A stretch of 64,000 nucleotides of DNA from Pedobacter cryophilus (GTDB taxonomy: Bacteria; Bacteroidota; Bacteroidia; Sphingobacteriales; Sphingobacteriaceae): NCBI RefSeq assembly GCF_005116455.1, contig NZ_SWBP01000003.1, positions 434,012 to 498,011 of the forward strand. The letters are read 5' to 3'. The position numbers were made by a program, and so were the translations under genes. The notes under the pieces were generated by a model, which saw only the letters and a program-made list of their open reading frames with translations, was not told the DNA's origin and did no database searches. Positions within the stretch are counted from its first letter, which is position 1, and each line of letters opens with the position of its first letter. Shown one piece after another: positions 7,651 to 17,562 of this stretch.

Positions 7651-9039
7651 TTAGTTAGTTAGAGCGCCTAATATCCACTCGGCTTTAAGCTTGTTTTTTC
7701 TGATTTTATTTTCTGTTTCTATTAGTTTTTCCTGAGTTTCTATCAGCTTACTTTCTCTGGCATTAATTAAAAACAGTGAGCTATCACCAAACTTAAATCT
7801 CATTTCTTCTCCTTCTACTAACTTTTTATTGGCCTCAACAGATTGTTTAATAATGACTAACTGAGCTTTTAAAGTAGTAGCCTCTGCCCTGTTTTGATTA
7901 AATTTTACTTCTAAATTATTACGCACCAAACTTTGTTCGTACTCGGTATCTTTAATTTTGAGCTTAGCTTCTGCTAAATCGCCTCTGGCAGTTGTAAAAG
8001 TGAGTGGGAAAGAAAATTGCAACCCTATTTTATTATTATTTTCCCAATAATTTCTATTGATATTTCTAAACGCACTTTGCCCAGTATTTAAAAGCCCAAC
8101 TTGTAAATCCAAAGTTGGTCTTAAACTTTCTGCTTTCAATCTTTTTTCAACTTCTAAATCTCTAAGCTTAAACCCATAACTTAATAATTTAGGGTTGTTT
8201 GTAATAGCTGGATTTAACGTTTGAGGAATTTCTATTTCTTGTTTTTGAGGCAATATGTTTAACTTTTCTATATCAACAGGTTGATTTTGGGGCAACCACA
8301 TAAACGAACCTAAATCATATAATGCGCTTTTTAAATTAAGTTGCGCTTGTTGTAATTGTATTTGCCTTTGTTGAATTTGAGTAACTGCTTCAACAGTATC
8401 AATAGCTGGTCTATCTCCGCCAATAACACTGTTTTTTACAGCTTCATATCTTACCTCGGTTAACTTTAAAGCTTGTTCATAAATTAAAGTGATTTGGTAG
8501 CTGTTTTGCCAGTATAAATAAGCTTCACCGGCATCCAAAATCAAATCGTTAATAATTAATAACTGTTGGTTGGCACTTGCTTCTTTAAAAATATTTGCTT
8601 GTTTTACCGCAGCCCTACGCTTGTCTATTAACAAACCTTTACCTAAAGACATATTTAAACCAATAAAACTTAAACCTTCTGCTGGCAACCTACTTTCTGG
8701 GTTAATGTAAACACCTTCTGCTTCAGAATAATTCCCTTTTAACTCTAAACCATACCAAAGTGGCAATTTTATTTCTGGTGTTAAAAATTGATAATATTCT
8801 GTTCCATCATAAACTTTTTGTTCAAAATTGGCAGATAGTTTAGGATCAAAATTTCCCCAGGCTTGTTTCATCCTGGCTTTAGCCAAACTTTCTACCAAAT
8901 TAGCTTGCATAGCCACCGGATGATACTTTTTAATAATTTCTTTAAACTGATTCCAAGTTAAAGTGTCTGTATTTTGTTGCGCACAAACAGTTAGAAAAGA
9001 GGTGAGTAATAATAAAATTAAAATGATACTTTTTCTCAT
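7651..9039 (-). CDS. TolC family outer-membrane channel
   Basis: Outer-membrane component of a tripartite export system. The 462 residues start with a signal peptide (MRKSIILILLLLTSFLTVCA). Two long helical repeats of the outer-membrane efflux protein family follow, with typical coiled-coil text such as QIQQRQIQLQQAQLNLKSALYDL and a C-terminal VEGEEMRFKFGDSSLFLINARE segment. It overlaps the HlyD gene by four bases (ATGA-type), so it is the last gene of the 12.4-to-7.65 kb operon. The exported substrate is unknown; no peptide or toxin gene is adjacent. Confidence 0.88.
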   Translation of the reverse strand: MRKSIILILLLLTSFLTVCAQQNTDTLTWNQFKEIIKKYHPVAMQANLVESLAKARMKQAWGNFDPKLSANFEQKVYDGTEYYQFLTPEIKLPLWYGLELKGNYSEAEGVYINPESRLPAEGLSFIGLNMSLGKGLLIDKRRAAVKQANIFKEASANQQLLIINDLILDAGEAYLYWQNSYQITLIYEQALKLTEVRYEAVKNSVIGGDRPAIDTVEAVTQIQQRQIQLQQAQLNLKSALYDLGSFMWLPQNQPVDIEKLNILPQKQEIEIPQTLNPAITNNPKLLSYGFKLRDLEVEKRLKAESLRPTLDLQVGLLNTGQSAFRNINRNYWENNNKIGLQFSFPLTFTTARGDLAEAKLKIKDTEYEQSLVRNNLEVKFNQNRAEATTLKAQLVIIKQSVEANKKLVEGEEMRFKFGDSSLFLINARESKLIETQEKLIETENKIRKNKLKAEWILGALTN

Positions 9040-10400
9040 TTTTTAGCCTCCTTAGCGCTAGAAGTTGCATTGTTATTATTATTACCAGAAGTATAATATT
9101 CTGGCGGAAAGCCATTTAGTTTACGCCATAGTTCATAAATAACTGGTACATCTTTAAGTAAGGCAATTCCTTTAGCTCCAGATCCGTAGCTAAGCATGGT
9201 AGGCCAAGGTTTTTCATTTTCATCGGGTATAACCCAAGCTCTAAATTTACCATTGATACTGATAGAAGGATCAACAGTTGCTATTTTACCTCCAAAAGTT
9301 CCATAAGATGAATTTGGCCAACCCGAGAAAACAATAGCTGGGAAACCATCAAACTGTAACCTTACTTTTTGGCCCTTGTTTACTAAGGGTAAATCAAATG
9401 GGTCTATAAAAATCTCTACTGCCTCTTCAAATTGAACAGGTACTATTTCTAATAGCGGGTCTCCATCTTTTACAGTTTCGCCAATGCCCGATTTACTTGT
9501 TCTAATTACCTGACCAGATTGTGGCGCAATAATCACATAAAAGCCTCTTCTAATACTATAATTGCTTAATTGATTTTTTAATTTGGCAATTTCGCTTTGC
9601 GTAGTAGCCATTTCTGATAATGTAGAAAATCTATCACCCGTTGTTTTCAGAATTTTTTCGGCATATTCTTGATCAATAGCTGCCCTATCAATTTTAACGT
9701 TTAAAAGTTCGTTTTTACTATTGTAAAACTTGTTTTCAGCTCCAATTTTTTTGGATAAAGCATCTTGATAAGCTTGTTGACGTTGCTCAAACTCGGTTAA
9801 TGATTTTAAACCTGCATCATATAATTGCTTTTGACGGGCCAATTGTTGATCAGCAATTTTTAATTGATTTTGTGCTGCCAAATAACTAATACTATCAGAT
9901 TGTACCAATAAAGTGTATTGCTTTACTTTGTTAGCCAACTGATTTAATTTTAAAATCCGCGAAGTTTCTAAAGTAACGGCTTGAGAGCTTGTGGCATCTG
10001 CTTTATTTTGATAAAAATCTATAGAAGCATCTTTAGCTTTTATTTGCTCATCAACCCTAATTAATTGAGATGGATCTAAATAATCTTCTTTAATCTCGGT
10101 TATCAATGCTAAAGTATCTCCTTTTTGTACTAATTGGCCATCTTTTACTCTCCATTCAGAAATTCTACCAGCAATAATGCTGTTTATTTGCTGAGGGCGC
10201 TGTTTAGGGTTTAAGGTAGAAATTTGGCCTGTAGATTGTATATTTTGGGTCCATGGCAAACATAAAACGATAACCAAACCAACAATCGTAAAAATTATCC
10301 ATCTATTTCGTCTGCCATATCCTTTTGGCTCAATCATTACAGTTTCTAATGATTTGAATTTGCCAAAAGCATCAGCTGGTATTTTATTTTCTAAAAACAT
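9036..10400 (-). CDS. HlyD family periplasmic adaptor
   Basis: Membrane-fusion protein linking the inner-membrane ABC protein to TolC. 454 residues: cytoplasmic N-terminus, a single membrane span at about 34-51, a first biotinyl-lipoyl half (INSIIAGRISEWRVKDGQLVQKGD), a long coiled-coil hairpin at about 110-280, a second lipoyl half (APQSGQVIRTSKSGIGETVKDG) and a beta-barrel with NKGQKVRLQFDGFPA. The asparagine-rich tail NNNNN near the C-terminus is low-complexity. It sits between the ABC and TolC genes, six bases from the former. Confidence 0.9.
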   Translation of the reverse strand: MFLENKIPADAFGKFKSLETVMIEPKGYGRRNRWIIFTIVGLVIVLCLPWTQNIQSTGQISTLNPKQRPQQINSIIAGRISEWRVKDGQLVQKGDTLALITEIKEDYLDPSQLIRVDEQIKAKDASIDFYQNKADATSSQAVTLETSRILKLNQLANKVKQYTLLVQSDSISYLAAQNQLKIADQQLARQKQLYDAGLKSLTEFEQRQQAYQDALSKKIGAENKFYNSKNELLNVKIDRAAIDQEYAEKILKTTGDRFSTLSEMATTQSEIAKLKNQLSNYSIRRGFYVIIAPQSGQVIRTSKSGIGETVKDGDPLLEIVPVQFEEAVEIFIDPFDLPLVNKGQKVRLQFDGFPAIVFSGWPNSSYGTFGGKIATVDPSISINGKFRAWVIPDENEKPWPTMLSYGSGAKGIALLKDVPVIYELWRKLNGFPPEYYTSGNNNNNATSSAKEAKK

Positions 10401-10406
10401 TTAATT

Positions 10407-12098
10407 TTAAATTGTACTAGTTTTAAATATTTCGTTATCTAAATATAATTTCTTATTGCATTTGCTAATAAAATCTTCATCATTAGTGACAACTAACAAG
10501 GTAAATTGTTGATTTTCGTTTGTTAAATATGAAATAATTTGCTTTCTGATGCTAGGCTCAATACCTCCCCAAGTATCTTCCACTAATAAAAGCGATGGTT
10601 TATTTACTAAACATCTAGCTAATAAAATCTTTTGTACTGTATTGTAAGATTGCTTTTTACCTTGCGGATCTAAATGAAGTTGATAACCTTGTTGTTGACC
10701 AGTTATAAATTCTTCTAACCCAACTATTTTACAAACTAAGTCTAAATCATTAAAATTTACGTTTTTGTTGCCTATTGTAATGTTTTCTAAAAGTGTTCCA
10801 CTAAACAACTCATCATCAGCAAAAAGCGTAGCAATATTTTGGTAAAGAATTTTCTTAGGTACCATTTTAATAGCCAAGCCATTGAATAAAATATTTCCAG
10901 AAAAATCTGGATAAATGCCTGCTAAAAGTTTCAATAAAGTAGATTTTCCTGTACCTTCTAAGCCTGTTATACAAACTTTTTCACCTTCTTTAATCTCAAA
11001 ATTTACGTTTTTAATAATAGGTCTTTTGTTTGGATAAGCAAATGACAAATCATTGGCTTTAATGCTTACACCTAATTTTTTAGGAATATTTTGATTTAGT
11101 ACTAAATCAGCACTTTCATCTTGAGGCTTATCTAAAACCTTGTTAAGTTTTTCTAAAGCTGTTAAAACGTCATAAACCACCTCTAAATTAACGATGAGCT
11201 TTTCTATAGAGTTTAAAATAGTGATGATGATAATTTCTGAAGCTATAAATTGCCCTAAGTTAATTTGTTGCTCTATAAACAAGTAAGAACCAATAATTAG
11301 CATGGCGGCCGTGATTAACACTTTGAAAATGATAAGCACCCTGTATTGTAAAATAAGAACCATAAAATGTGAGGTTCTTGATGATAAGTAGCCAGACACC
11401 AGTTTATCTGTTTTTTCTAAATGAAGTTCATTATGCTGGTGAAATTTAAATGTTTTTATTGCTCTTGATACTTCTTCTAACCAATGAGCTACATCATATT
11501 TATAATCAGACTCTACCATGCTAGTTTTAAATCCTTTAGCGCTGGTAAAGTAAAAAATCATGTAAACTAAGCTGCAAACTATCAACGCAAAAACAATAAA
11601 TACCGGATGATAAAAGCATAACAATATTAAACCAAACAAGATTTGTATACTGGCAGCCGGAAAGTCTAATAAAAGCTTAGAGAAACCTTTTTGGAGGTTA
11701 GCGGTATCAAAAAACCTATTCACTAACTCAGGCAAATAATAATCATCAATACTAATAAGGCTAATTTTTGGAATGCGATAAGCATAAGCAAAAGTTAATC
11801 TGGTAAATATTCTTTGTTGAATGCGTTCTATCACTCGCATTTGTGCAACTTGTAAAATGCCCGTAAAAAGCACCCCAAGTACAACCACACCTATTAAAAC
11901 AATTAATGATGTACTTACGGTTGCACCAAATAATAAATTTGTAATTGCTTGTATACCTAATGGAAGAGATAATAATATAAAACCGCTTATAATTGCATAA
12001 AAATAAACAAAGCCTATTTCTTTTCGCTCTAAACTAACCAGTTGATAAAATCTTTTAACTGCCTTTCTTATTGAATAATTTTCTTTTTCCGATATCAT
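10407..12098 (-). CDS. ABC exporter half-transporter with degenerate nucleotide-binding domain
   Basis: Inner-membrane component of the operon. Residues about 25-310 form a six-span exporter domain; 345-560 form the ATPase domain. Walker A is intact (GLEGTGKST, 379-387). Other parts are altered: the LSGGQ signature position reads QSYNT (483-487), Walker B ends LLLVED (503-508) so the usual Asp-Glu pair is reversed to Glu-Asp, the Q-loop glutamine is missing (TLFADDELF), and the H-loop histidine is Asn539 (VVTNDEDF). No peptidase C39 domain precedes it. ATP may be bound but hydrolysis looks impaired. It lies between a small unknown gene and HlyD, with gaps of 3 and 6 bases. Confidence 0.85.
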   Translation of the reverse strand: MISEKENYSIRKAVKRFYQLVSLERKEIGFVYFYAIISGFILLSLPLGIQAITNLLFGATVSTSLIVLIGVVVLGVLFTGILQVAQMRVIERIQQRIFTRLTFAYAYRIPKISLISIDDYYLPELVNRFFDTANLQKGFSKLLLDFPAASIQILFGLILLCFYHPVFIVFALIVCSLVYMIFYFTSAKGFKTSMVESDYKYDVAHWLEEVSRAIKTFKFHQHNELHLEKTDKLVSGYLSSRTSHFMVLILQYRVLIIFKVLITAAMLIIGSYLFIEQQINLGQFIASEIIIITILNSIEKLIVNLEVVYDVLTALEKLNKVLDKPQDESADLVLNQNIPKKLGVSIKANDLSFAYPNKRPIIKNVNFEIKEGEKVCITGLEGTGKSTLLKLLAGIYPDFSGNILFNGLAIKMVPKKILYQNIATLFADDELFSGTLLENITIGNKNVNFNDLDLVCKIVGLEEFITGQQQGYQLHLDPQGKKQSYNTVQKILLARCLVNKPSLLLVEDTWGGIEPSIRKQIISYLTNENQQFTLLVVTNDEDFISKCNKKLYLDNEIFKTSTI

Positions 12099-12101
12099 GC
12101 G

Positions 12102-12371
12102 CTAACCAGGTATATTTTTTCTTGAATTTGATAAGATAATTTGTGCTTTTAAATCAATTTGATAAGTAGCTTGGCTAATGTATTCAATAGTTTCATATAA
12201 ATATTTATGTAGCTCAATAATTCTACTTTCCCTTGATCTTACATATTCCTCATCATCTGAATGAGCTATTATTTTTTGCTCGTGATATTTAATTGCGACA
12301 TGAATGATTTGAATAATTATTCTCTCAGCATCTTTAGTTAAAAACTCGTCATTTAAAATATCTAAAATCAT
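12102..12371 (-). CDS. Small conserved-looking protein at the head of the ABC export operon, function unknown
   Basis: An 89-residue acidic, helix-rich protein (MILDILNDEFLTKDAERIII...) with no signal peptide or membrane span. It has many charged residues (KYHEQKIIAHSDDEEYVRSRESRIIELHKYLYETI), which suggests an all-helical cytoplasmic bundle. It ends three bases before the ABC gene and is first in that operon, so it is probably translated with it. A regulatory or chaperone role for the transporter is possible but is only a guess. I recognise no family. Confidence 0.6.
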   Translation of the reverse strand: MILDILNDEFLTKDAERIIIQIIHVAIKYHEQKIIAHSDDEEYVRSRESRIIELHKYLYETIEYISQATYQIDLKAQIILSNSRKNIPG

Positions 12372-12388
12372 TTCCTTTTAATATTCAC

Positions 12389-12430
12389 CAAATGTAAATC
12401 AGACTATCCATATATTATTATTTATATTTG
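12389..12430. promoter_or_regulatory. Divergent promoter region between the export operon and its LysR regulator
   Basis: TACATTTG on the minus strand (12396-12389) and TATATTTG on the plus strand (12423-12430) both match the Bacteroidota -7 element and face away from each other. No clear TTG -33 element accompanies either. The AT-rich stretch between them is where a LysR protein would be expected to bind. Confidence 0.35.
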
Positions 12431-12454
12431 TTATGCAAATCATTAATAAATTTT

Positions 12455-13378
12455 ATGAATTACACTTTACATCAGTTACAAGTTTTTTTAAAGATTGTAG
12501 AGACAAAAAGTATTACAAAAGCAGCCAAAGAGCTTTTTCTTAGTCAACCAGCTGTTTCTATTCAATTCAAAAATTTTCAAGATCAATTTGAGATTTCGTT
12601 AATAGATGTAATTGGCAAGCAAATACATATTACAGACTTTGGCAATGAGATAGCTAAAATGGCCGAAAGAATTATTAATGAAGTTTACACCATAAATTAT
12701 AAAACACTGGCATATAAGGGCATCTTATCTGGCAGATTAAAACTTGCAATAGTATCTACCGGTAAATATATTATGCCTTACTTTCTTTCTGATTTTCTAA
12801 AAAAAAATGAAGGAATTGATTTGAGTATGGATGTAACCAACAAATCCAAAGTTTTAGAAAGTTTAGAAAACAATGAAGTAGATTTTGCCTTAGTTTCCTT
12901 ACTTCCATATACTATAAAGGTTAATGAAGAAATATTGATGGCTAATCAACTTCACTTAGTAGGAAACAGAAATCATCAATTCAAAGAAAATATTCAGAAA
13001 AAATCAATCTTTAATGAGATCCCTCTTATATACCGAGAATTGGGATCTGGAACCAGATTAATTATGGAAAGCTTTTTTGAAAGCAGCAAAGTTAATATTA
13101 GAAAAAAAATAGAATTAACCTCAAATGAAGCTGTTAAACAAGCTGTTATTGCCGGCTTAGGTTATTCTATTATGCCTTTAATTGGCATACATAATGAGTT
13201 AGTTAATGGTGATTTAGAAATTATTAAAGTTGATGGATTACCTATTACTTCTAATTGGAGGTTAATATGGCTAAAGAACAAAAAACTATCACCAGTAGCA
13301 CAAAGTTTTTTAGAATATACCAGAGAAAACAAAACACAAATTCTTGAAAAACATTTTAGCTGGTTAAATGATATTTAG
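12455..13378 (+). CDS. LysR family transcriptional regulator
   Basis: The product from ATG 12455 starts MNYTLHQLQVFLKIVETKSI and continues TKAAKELFLSQPAVSIQFKN, a standard LysR winged helix-turn-helix. A substrate-binding domain of about 210 residues follows (GRLKLAIVSTGKYIMPYFL; ELGSGTRLIMESFF). A longer reading from a TTG at 12428 is rejected because that codon overlaps the TATATTTG promoter-like element. Divergence from the small gene/ABC/HlyD/TolC operon makes it the likely regulator of that operon, as is usual for LysR proteins. The inducer is not predictable. Confidence 0.9.
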   Translation: MNYTLHQLQVFLKIVETKSITKAAKELFLSQPAVSIQFKNFQDQFEISLIDVIGKQIHITDFGNEIAKMAERIINEVYTINYKTLAYKGILSGRLKLAIVSTGKYIMPYFLSDFLKKNEGIDLSMDVTNKSKVLESLENNEVDFALVSLLPYTIKVNEEILMANQLHLVGNRNHQFKENIQKKSIFNEIPLIYRELGSGTRLIMESFFESSKVNIRKKIELTSNEAVKQAVIAGLGYSIMPLIGIHNELVNGDLEIIKVDGLPITSNWRLIWLKNKKLSPVAQSFLEYTRENKTQILEKHFSWLNDI

Positions 13379-13396
13379 AATTAATTAAATGTTGTG

Positions 13397-13828
13397 TTAA
13401 ACATTATAAACAAAAGATGCTTGAACTTTCTTTTCACCAAAAGTATCAATCTCTGCCACTTCTTCTAAAAACAAATCCCAATCTCCATCGGTAAATAAAT
13501 TCCCTTCGTATTCTCTAATTTCATCATGATAATGAAAATACCATTCTTCTAATTCATCTAAACCATCTAAAGTATAAGACCTTACACTAAAGCCGTCTTC
13601 ATTAAATTGTGCCAACCATATACTTGTTAAATTAGCTATTGAAGTTTGAATTTGGAACTCAATTTCAAAGGAATCAGAAAACTCGGGTAAGTTTTCCAAA
13701 AAATCTTTTACCATCGTAGATTTTGCCAATTCATTTGGTGTAATAATTTCTTTGTCTTCTATCAATTGATAAAACTCTAATAAGTAATTTTGATAGCGAG
13801 TAAGCAGACTTCGGTAAATGGTATTCAT
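13397..13828 (-). CDS. Hypothetical acidic protein
   Basis: A 143-residue, strongly acidic cytoplasmic protein (MNTIYRSLLTRYQNYLLEFYQLI...; ELEEWYFHYHDEIREYEGNLFTDGDWDLFLEEV). No signal peptide, membrane span or known motif was seen. It converges on the LysR gene with 18 bases between. A CAAAAGTA at 13846-13853, which is TACTTTTG on the coding strand, fits a -7 element just upstream of its start. Function unknown. Confidence 0.65.
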   Translation of the reverse strand: MNTIYRSLLTRYQNYLLEFYQLIEDKEIITPNELAKSTMVKDFLENLPEFSDSFEIEFQIQTSIANLTSIWLAQFNEDGFSVRSYTLDGLDELEEWYFHYHDEIREYEGNLFTDGDWDLFLEEVAEIDTFGEKKVQASFVYNV

Positions 13829-13982
13829 CTCTAATTTATTTTTTCCAAAAGTAATATTATTTAAGGTTTTTCTATTTGCTTAAAACGATTAATAATGGCT
13901 CAAGCAAAGTAAAAAAATCATAAAAACAGGTTTTCAACATTTCTTATTTGCTCACATGTAGTACAGAATCGAAAAAAATATC

Positions 13983-13990
13983 TAATTTTG
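13983..13990 (+). promoter_or_regulatory. Possible -7 element for pyrG
   Basis: TAATTTTG fits the TAnnTTTG consensus and lies 72 bases before the pyrG start. No TTG is at the usual distance upstream, so support is partial. Confidence 0.3.
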
Positions 13991-14062
13991 AATCCCGTAC
14001 AAACAAATTTAAAAAATGCCTTTTTAGCGCTTCTTTTTAATTTTTAAAACACAAAATTCATC

Positions 14063-15676
14063 ATGACTAAGTATATTTTTGTTACGGGAGGCGTTACATC
14101 GTCTTTAGGAAAAGGTATTATTTCCGCTTCATTAGCTAAACTCTTACAAGCCAGAGGTTACCGCGTAACTATCCAAAAATTTGATCCCTATATTAATATA
14201 GATCCAGGAACTTTAAACCCTTATGAACATGGCGAATGTTATGTTACCGAGGATGGTGCCGAAACAGATTTAGATTTAGGGCATTACGAACGTTTCTTAA
14301 ATGTACCAACCACACAAGCCAACAACATTACCACCGGTAGAATTTATCAAAACGTAATTAATAAGGAAAGAGAAGGCGCTTACTTAGGTAAAACTGTACA
14401 AGTAGTACCTCATATTACCGATGAAATAAAAAGAAATATGCGCCTTTTAGGCGAAAGTGGCGATTATGATATTGTAATTACAGAATTAGGCGGAACCGTA
14501 GGTGATATTGAATCTTTACCTTTTATAGAAGCAGTAAGACAGTTGAAATGGGAAGTAGGCTCTAATAATGCAATTGTTATTCATCTAACCCTAATTCCAT
14601 TTTTGGCTGCAGCCGGAGAATTAAAAACTAAACCTACACAACACTCGGTTAAAATGTTGTTAGAATATGGTATTCAACCAGATATTTTAGTTTGCCGTAC
14701 AGAACATCATATTTCTCAAGACATCAGAAAAAAGATAGCCCTGTTTTGTAACGTAAACATTAATGCAGTAATAGAATCTATAGATGCTAAAACCATTTAT
14801 GATGTGCCTTTACTGATGTTAAAAGAGCAATTAGACCGTACTGTACTTTCTAAATTAAAACTTCCTTTAAAAAATGAGCCTGATTTAGAAAGCTGGAAAG
14901 ATTTTTTAGGCCGACTTAAAAACCCTACTGCTGAAATTAGAGTGGGATTAGTGGGTAAATATGTAGAATTACCTGATGCTTATAAATCTATTACAGAATC
15001 TTTTATTCATGCTGGCGCACAAAATGAGTGCAAAGTTAGAGTAGAATGCATTCACTCTGAAGGCATTACAGAAGAAAATGTAAAAGCTAAATTGAGCCAT
15101 TTAGATGGCGTATTGGTTGCCCCAGGTTTTGGAAACAGAGGAATTGAAGGAAAAATAATTGCTATTCAGTTTGTAAGAGAAAACAACATCCCATTTTTTG
15201 GAATTTGTTTAGGAATGCAATGTGCTGTAATTGAATTTGGCAGAAATGTTTTGGGTCTTACTCATGCTCATAGTACAGAAATGGATGAAAGCACAGAACA
15301 TGCTGTTATTTCTATGATGGAAGAACAGAAAAAAATTACCCTAAAAGGTGGCACCATGAGACTAGGTTCTTATACTTGCGAGCTTAAAAAAGGAACAAAA
15401 GCACATGCTATTTACGGAAAATCTAAAATTACTGAGCGCCATAGACACCGTTATGAATTTAATAATGATTTCTTAACTCAATATGAAAATGCTGGTATGA
15501 TAGCCTCTGGGATTAATCCAGAGAATAATTTGGTAGAAATAATAGAGCTTAAAAGTCATCCTTATTTTGTAGCCGCACAATTTCACCCAGAATTAAAATC
15601 AACAGTGGCTAATCCTCACCCACTTTTTGTTAAATTTGTCGCCGCTTCAATAGAATACGCTAGAAAGAAAAATTAA
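14063..15676 (+). CDS. pyrG: CTP synthase
   Basis: Makes CTP from UTP, ATP and glutamine. 537 residues, the normal length. The N-terminal synthetase domain opens [19 protein letters not shown], with [20 protein letters not shown] and [18 protein letters not shown]. The C-terminal class I glutamine amidotransferase has the nucleophile elbow [12 protein letters not shown] and the His-Glu of [10 protein letters not shown]. It is followed by yidC after 23 bases, and the pair is probably an operon. Confidence 0.98.
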   Translation: MTKYIFVTGGVTSSLGKGIISASLAKLLQARGYRVTIQKFDPYINIDPGTLNPYEHGECYVTEDGAETDLDLGHYERFLNVPTTQANNITTGRIYQNVINKEREGAYLGKTVQVVPHITDEIKRNMRLLGESGDYDIVITELGGTVGDIESLPFIEAVRQLKWEVGSNNAIVIHLTLIPFLAAAGELKTKPTQHSVKMLLEYGIQPDILVCRTEHHISQDIRKKIALFCNVNINAVIESIDAKTIYDVPLLMLKEQLDRTVLSKLKLPLKNEPDLESWKDFLGRLKNPTAEIRVGLVGKYVELPDAYKSITESFIHAGAQNECKVRVECIHSEGITEENVKAKLSHLDGVLVAPGFGNRGIEGKIIAIQFVRENNIPFFGICLGMQCAVIEFGRNVLGLTHAHSTEMDESTEHAVISMMEEQKKITLKGGTMRLGSYTCELKKGTKAHAIYGKSKITERHRHRYEFNNDFLTQYENAGMIASGINPENNLVEIIELKSHPYFVAAQFHPELKSTVANPHPLFVKFVAASIEYARKKN

Positions 15677-15699
15677 AAAAGAGGATTTAAACAACAATA

Positions 15700-17502
15700 A
15701 TGGATAGAAATACATTTACAGGATTATTCCTGATATTAATAATTTTAGTAGGATCAACCTTTCTTTTAAAACCATCATCAGAAGAAATAAAGTTAGAAGA
15801 AGCAAGGACAAAAGCGAAGCAAGATTCTATAGCTTTATCTCAAGGAAAGCCAAGCAATATTTCAAAAAATGTTGCTACAACACCTACAGCAACTTTAGCT
15901 ATAAATGATTCTTCAAAAATTAGTTCTACTAACTTTAATGAAGAATTAATCACTTTAGAAAACAACCTTATTAAATTAAGCATTTCTAACAAAGGTGGCA
16001 GAATAGCAAGTGTTGAAATCAAAAACGAAAAAACTTTTGCAGGCAAACCAGTAGTTCTTTTTAATAATGAAGACACTAATTTTGGCTTAAGCTACAAAAC
16101 CAACGTTGCTACCGTAAATACCAACAACTTACTTTTTAATAAAATAAGTACTGATGACAAGCGAGTGGTAATGCAAATGCTTAACGTTGATGGATCTGCA
16201 ATTAATTACATCTACTCTTTAGCTCCAAACTCTAATAAAGTTGATTTTAACATTGAATTAAAAGGCTTTCAAAACAAAATATCAGACACTAATTTGTTGT
16301 TAAATTGGGATACAAAACTATTACAACAAGAAAAAGATATTAAGAATGAAAGAATGTACTCTACAACTTACTACAAAGAAACAGTAGAAGGTGTAGATTA
16401 TTTAAGCGAAAGTGAAGATGAAGAGCTAATACTAGATAAGGGGAAAATTGAATGGGTATCATTTAAACAACACTTTTTTTCTGGAGCATTAATTTCTAAA
16501 GATGGTTTTAGCAAAGCTGAAGTAAAAATAAAAACACTTGCTGATAGCTCAGCAGTTAAAGCTTACGCAGCCCAGTTAACCTTACCTTATAAAAATCAAG
16601 ATAACAGTCGTTATGAAATGCAGTTCTATTTTGGTTCTAACAAGTTTAGTCAGTTAAAAGATCAAGGACATGATTTAGATGCTCAGGTAAAAATGGGTTG
16701 GGGTCCTTTAAAATGGATTAACAGATTTTTAGTACTGCCTATTTTTAACTTTTTTGAAACTTTAAACCTAGGTTATGGCTTAATTATTCTTTTATTAACT
16801 GTTATTTTAAAATCTGTTTTATTTCCATTTACTTACAAGTCTTATTTATCTATGGCTAAAATGAGGGTGTTAAAACCTGAGATGGATGAGATCAAGAAAA
16901 AAGTAGGTGAAGGAAATCAAGCACTGGTTCAACAAGAGTATCTAAAACTTTATAAACAAGCAGGTGTAAACCCATTAGGCGGATGCTTACCAATGGTTTT
17001 TCAAATGCCTTTTATTCTTGCCTTTTTCTATTTCTTTCCTAACCTTTTTGAATTAAGACAAGAGAGCTTTTTATGGATGAAAGATCTTTCTACTTTTGAT
17101 GAGTTAATCACTTTCCCAACCATTCCACTATTAGGCTGGAATCACATTAGTTTAATGTGTTTATTGATGACCATCTCCACCCTTATTTATACTTACTTTA
17201 ACAACCAAGTTTCGGGCGTACAGGGGCAAATGAAATATATTGGCTACATCACTCCAATTATATTTTTTGGTGTCTTAAATAGCTACCCTGCTGGTTTAAA
17301 TTACTATTACTTTTTAGCTAACGTTTTAACCTTTACTCAGCAATATTTTATCAGAAGATTTGTTGATGATGATAAAATCCATGCTCAAATTCAGGAAAAT
17401 AAAAAGAAGCCCGAATCAGCTAAAAAGAAAGGTGGCTTTCAAAAGAAAATGGAAGATATGATGCGCCAACAACAACAAATACAACAACAAAAGAAAAAAT
17501 AA
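15700..17502 (+). CDS. yidC: Membrane protein insertase YidC
   Basis: Inserts and folds inner-membrane proteins, alone or with Sec. 600 residues with the Gram-negative layout: an N-terminal anchor (about 5-24), a large periplasmic beta-domain (about 80-330), then the conserved Oxa1/YidC core of five membrane spans (about 350-560). The core includes LTVILKSVLFPFTYKSYLS, a cytoplasmic helical hairpin with KMRVLKPEMDEIKKK, and QAGVNPLGGCLPMVFQMPF. The tail is basic and Gln/Lys-rich (MMRQQQQIQQQKKK), as in many homologues that contact the ribosome. Confidence 0.97.
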   Translation: MDRNTFTGLFLILIILVGSTFLLKPSSEEIKLEEARTKAKQDSIALSQGKPSNISKNVATTPTATLAINDSSKISSTNFNEELITLENNLIKLSISNKGGRIASVEIKNEKTFAGKPVVLFNNEDTNFGLSYKTNVATVNTNNLLFNKISTDDKRVVMQMLNVDGSAINYIYSLAPNSNKVDFNIELKGFQNKISDTNLLLNWDTKLLQQEKDIKNERMYSTTYYKETVEGVDYLSESEDEELILDKGKIEWVSFKQHFFSGALISKDGFSKAEVKIKTLADSSAVKAYAAQLTLPYKNQDNSRYEMQFYFGSNKFSQLKDQGHDLDAQVKMGWGPLKWINRFLVLPIFNFFETLNLGYGLIILLLTVILKSVLFPFTYKSYLSMAKMRVLKPEMDEIKKKVGEGNQALVQQEYLKLYKQAGVNPLGGCLPMVFQMPFILAFFYFFPNLFELRQESFLWMKDLSTFDELITFPTIPLLGWNHISLMCLLMTISTLIYTYFNNQVSGVQGQMKYIGYITPIIFFGVLNSYPAGLNYYYFLANVLTFTQQYFIRRFVDDDKIHAQIQENKKKPESAKKKGGFQKKMEDMMRQQQQIQQQKKK

Positions 17503-17520
17503 ACTATAGGTAGTTTTTTA

Positions 17521-17560
17521 AAATCCCTGATTCGTTTAAAATGTTTCAGGGATTTTTTTT
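17521..17560 (+). terminator. Rho-independent terminator after yidC
   Basis: AAATCCCTGA (17521-17530) pairs with TCAGGGATTT (17546-17555) and a T run continues to 17561. Confidence 0.9.
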
Positions 17561-17562
17561 TG

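Noticed and set aside
12428-12454. TTG start giving a longer LysR protein
   Set aside because: The TTG is part of a TATATTTG promoter-like element, and the ATG at 12455 begins exactly at the family's usual N-terminus.
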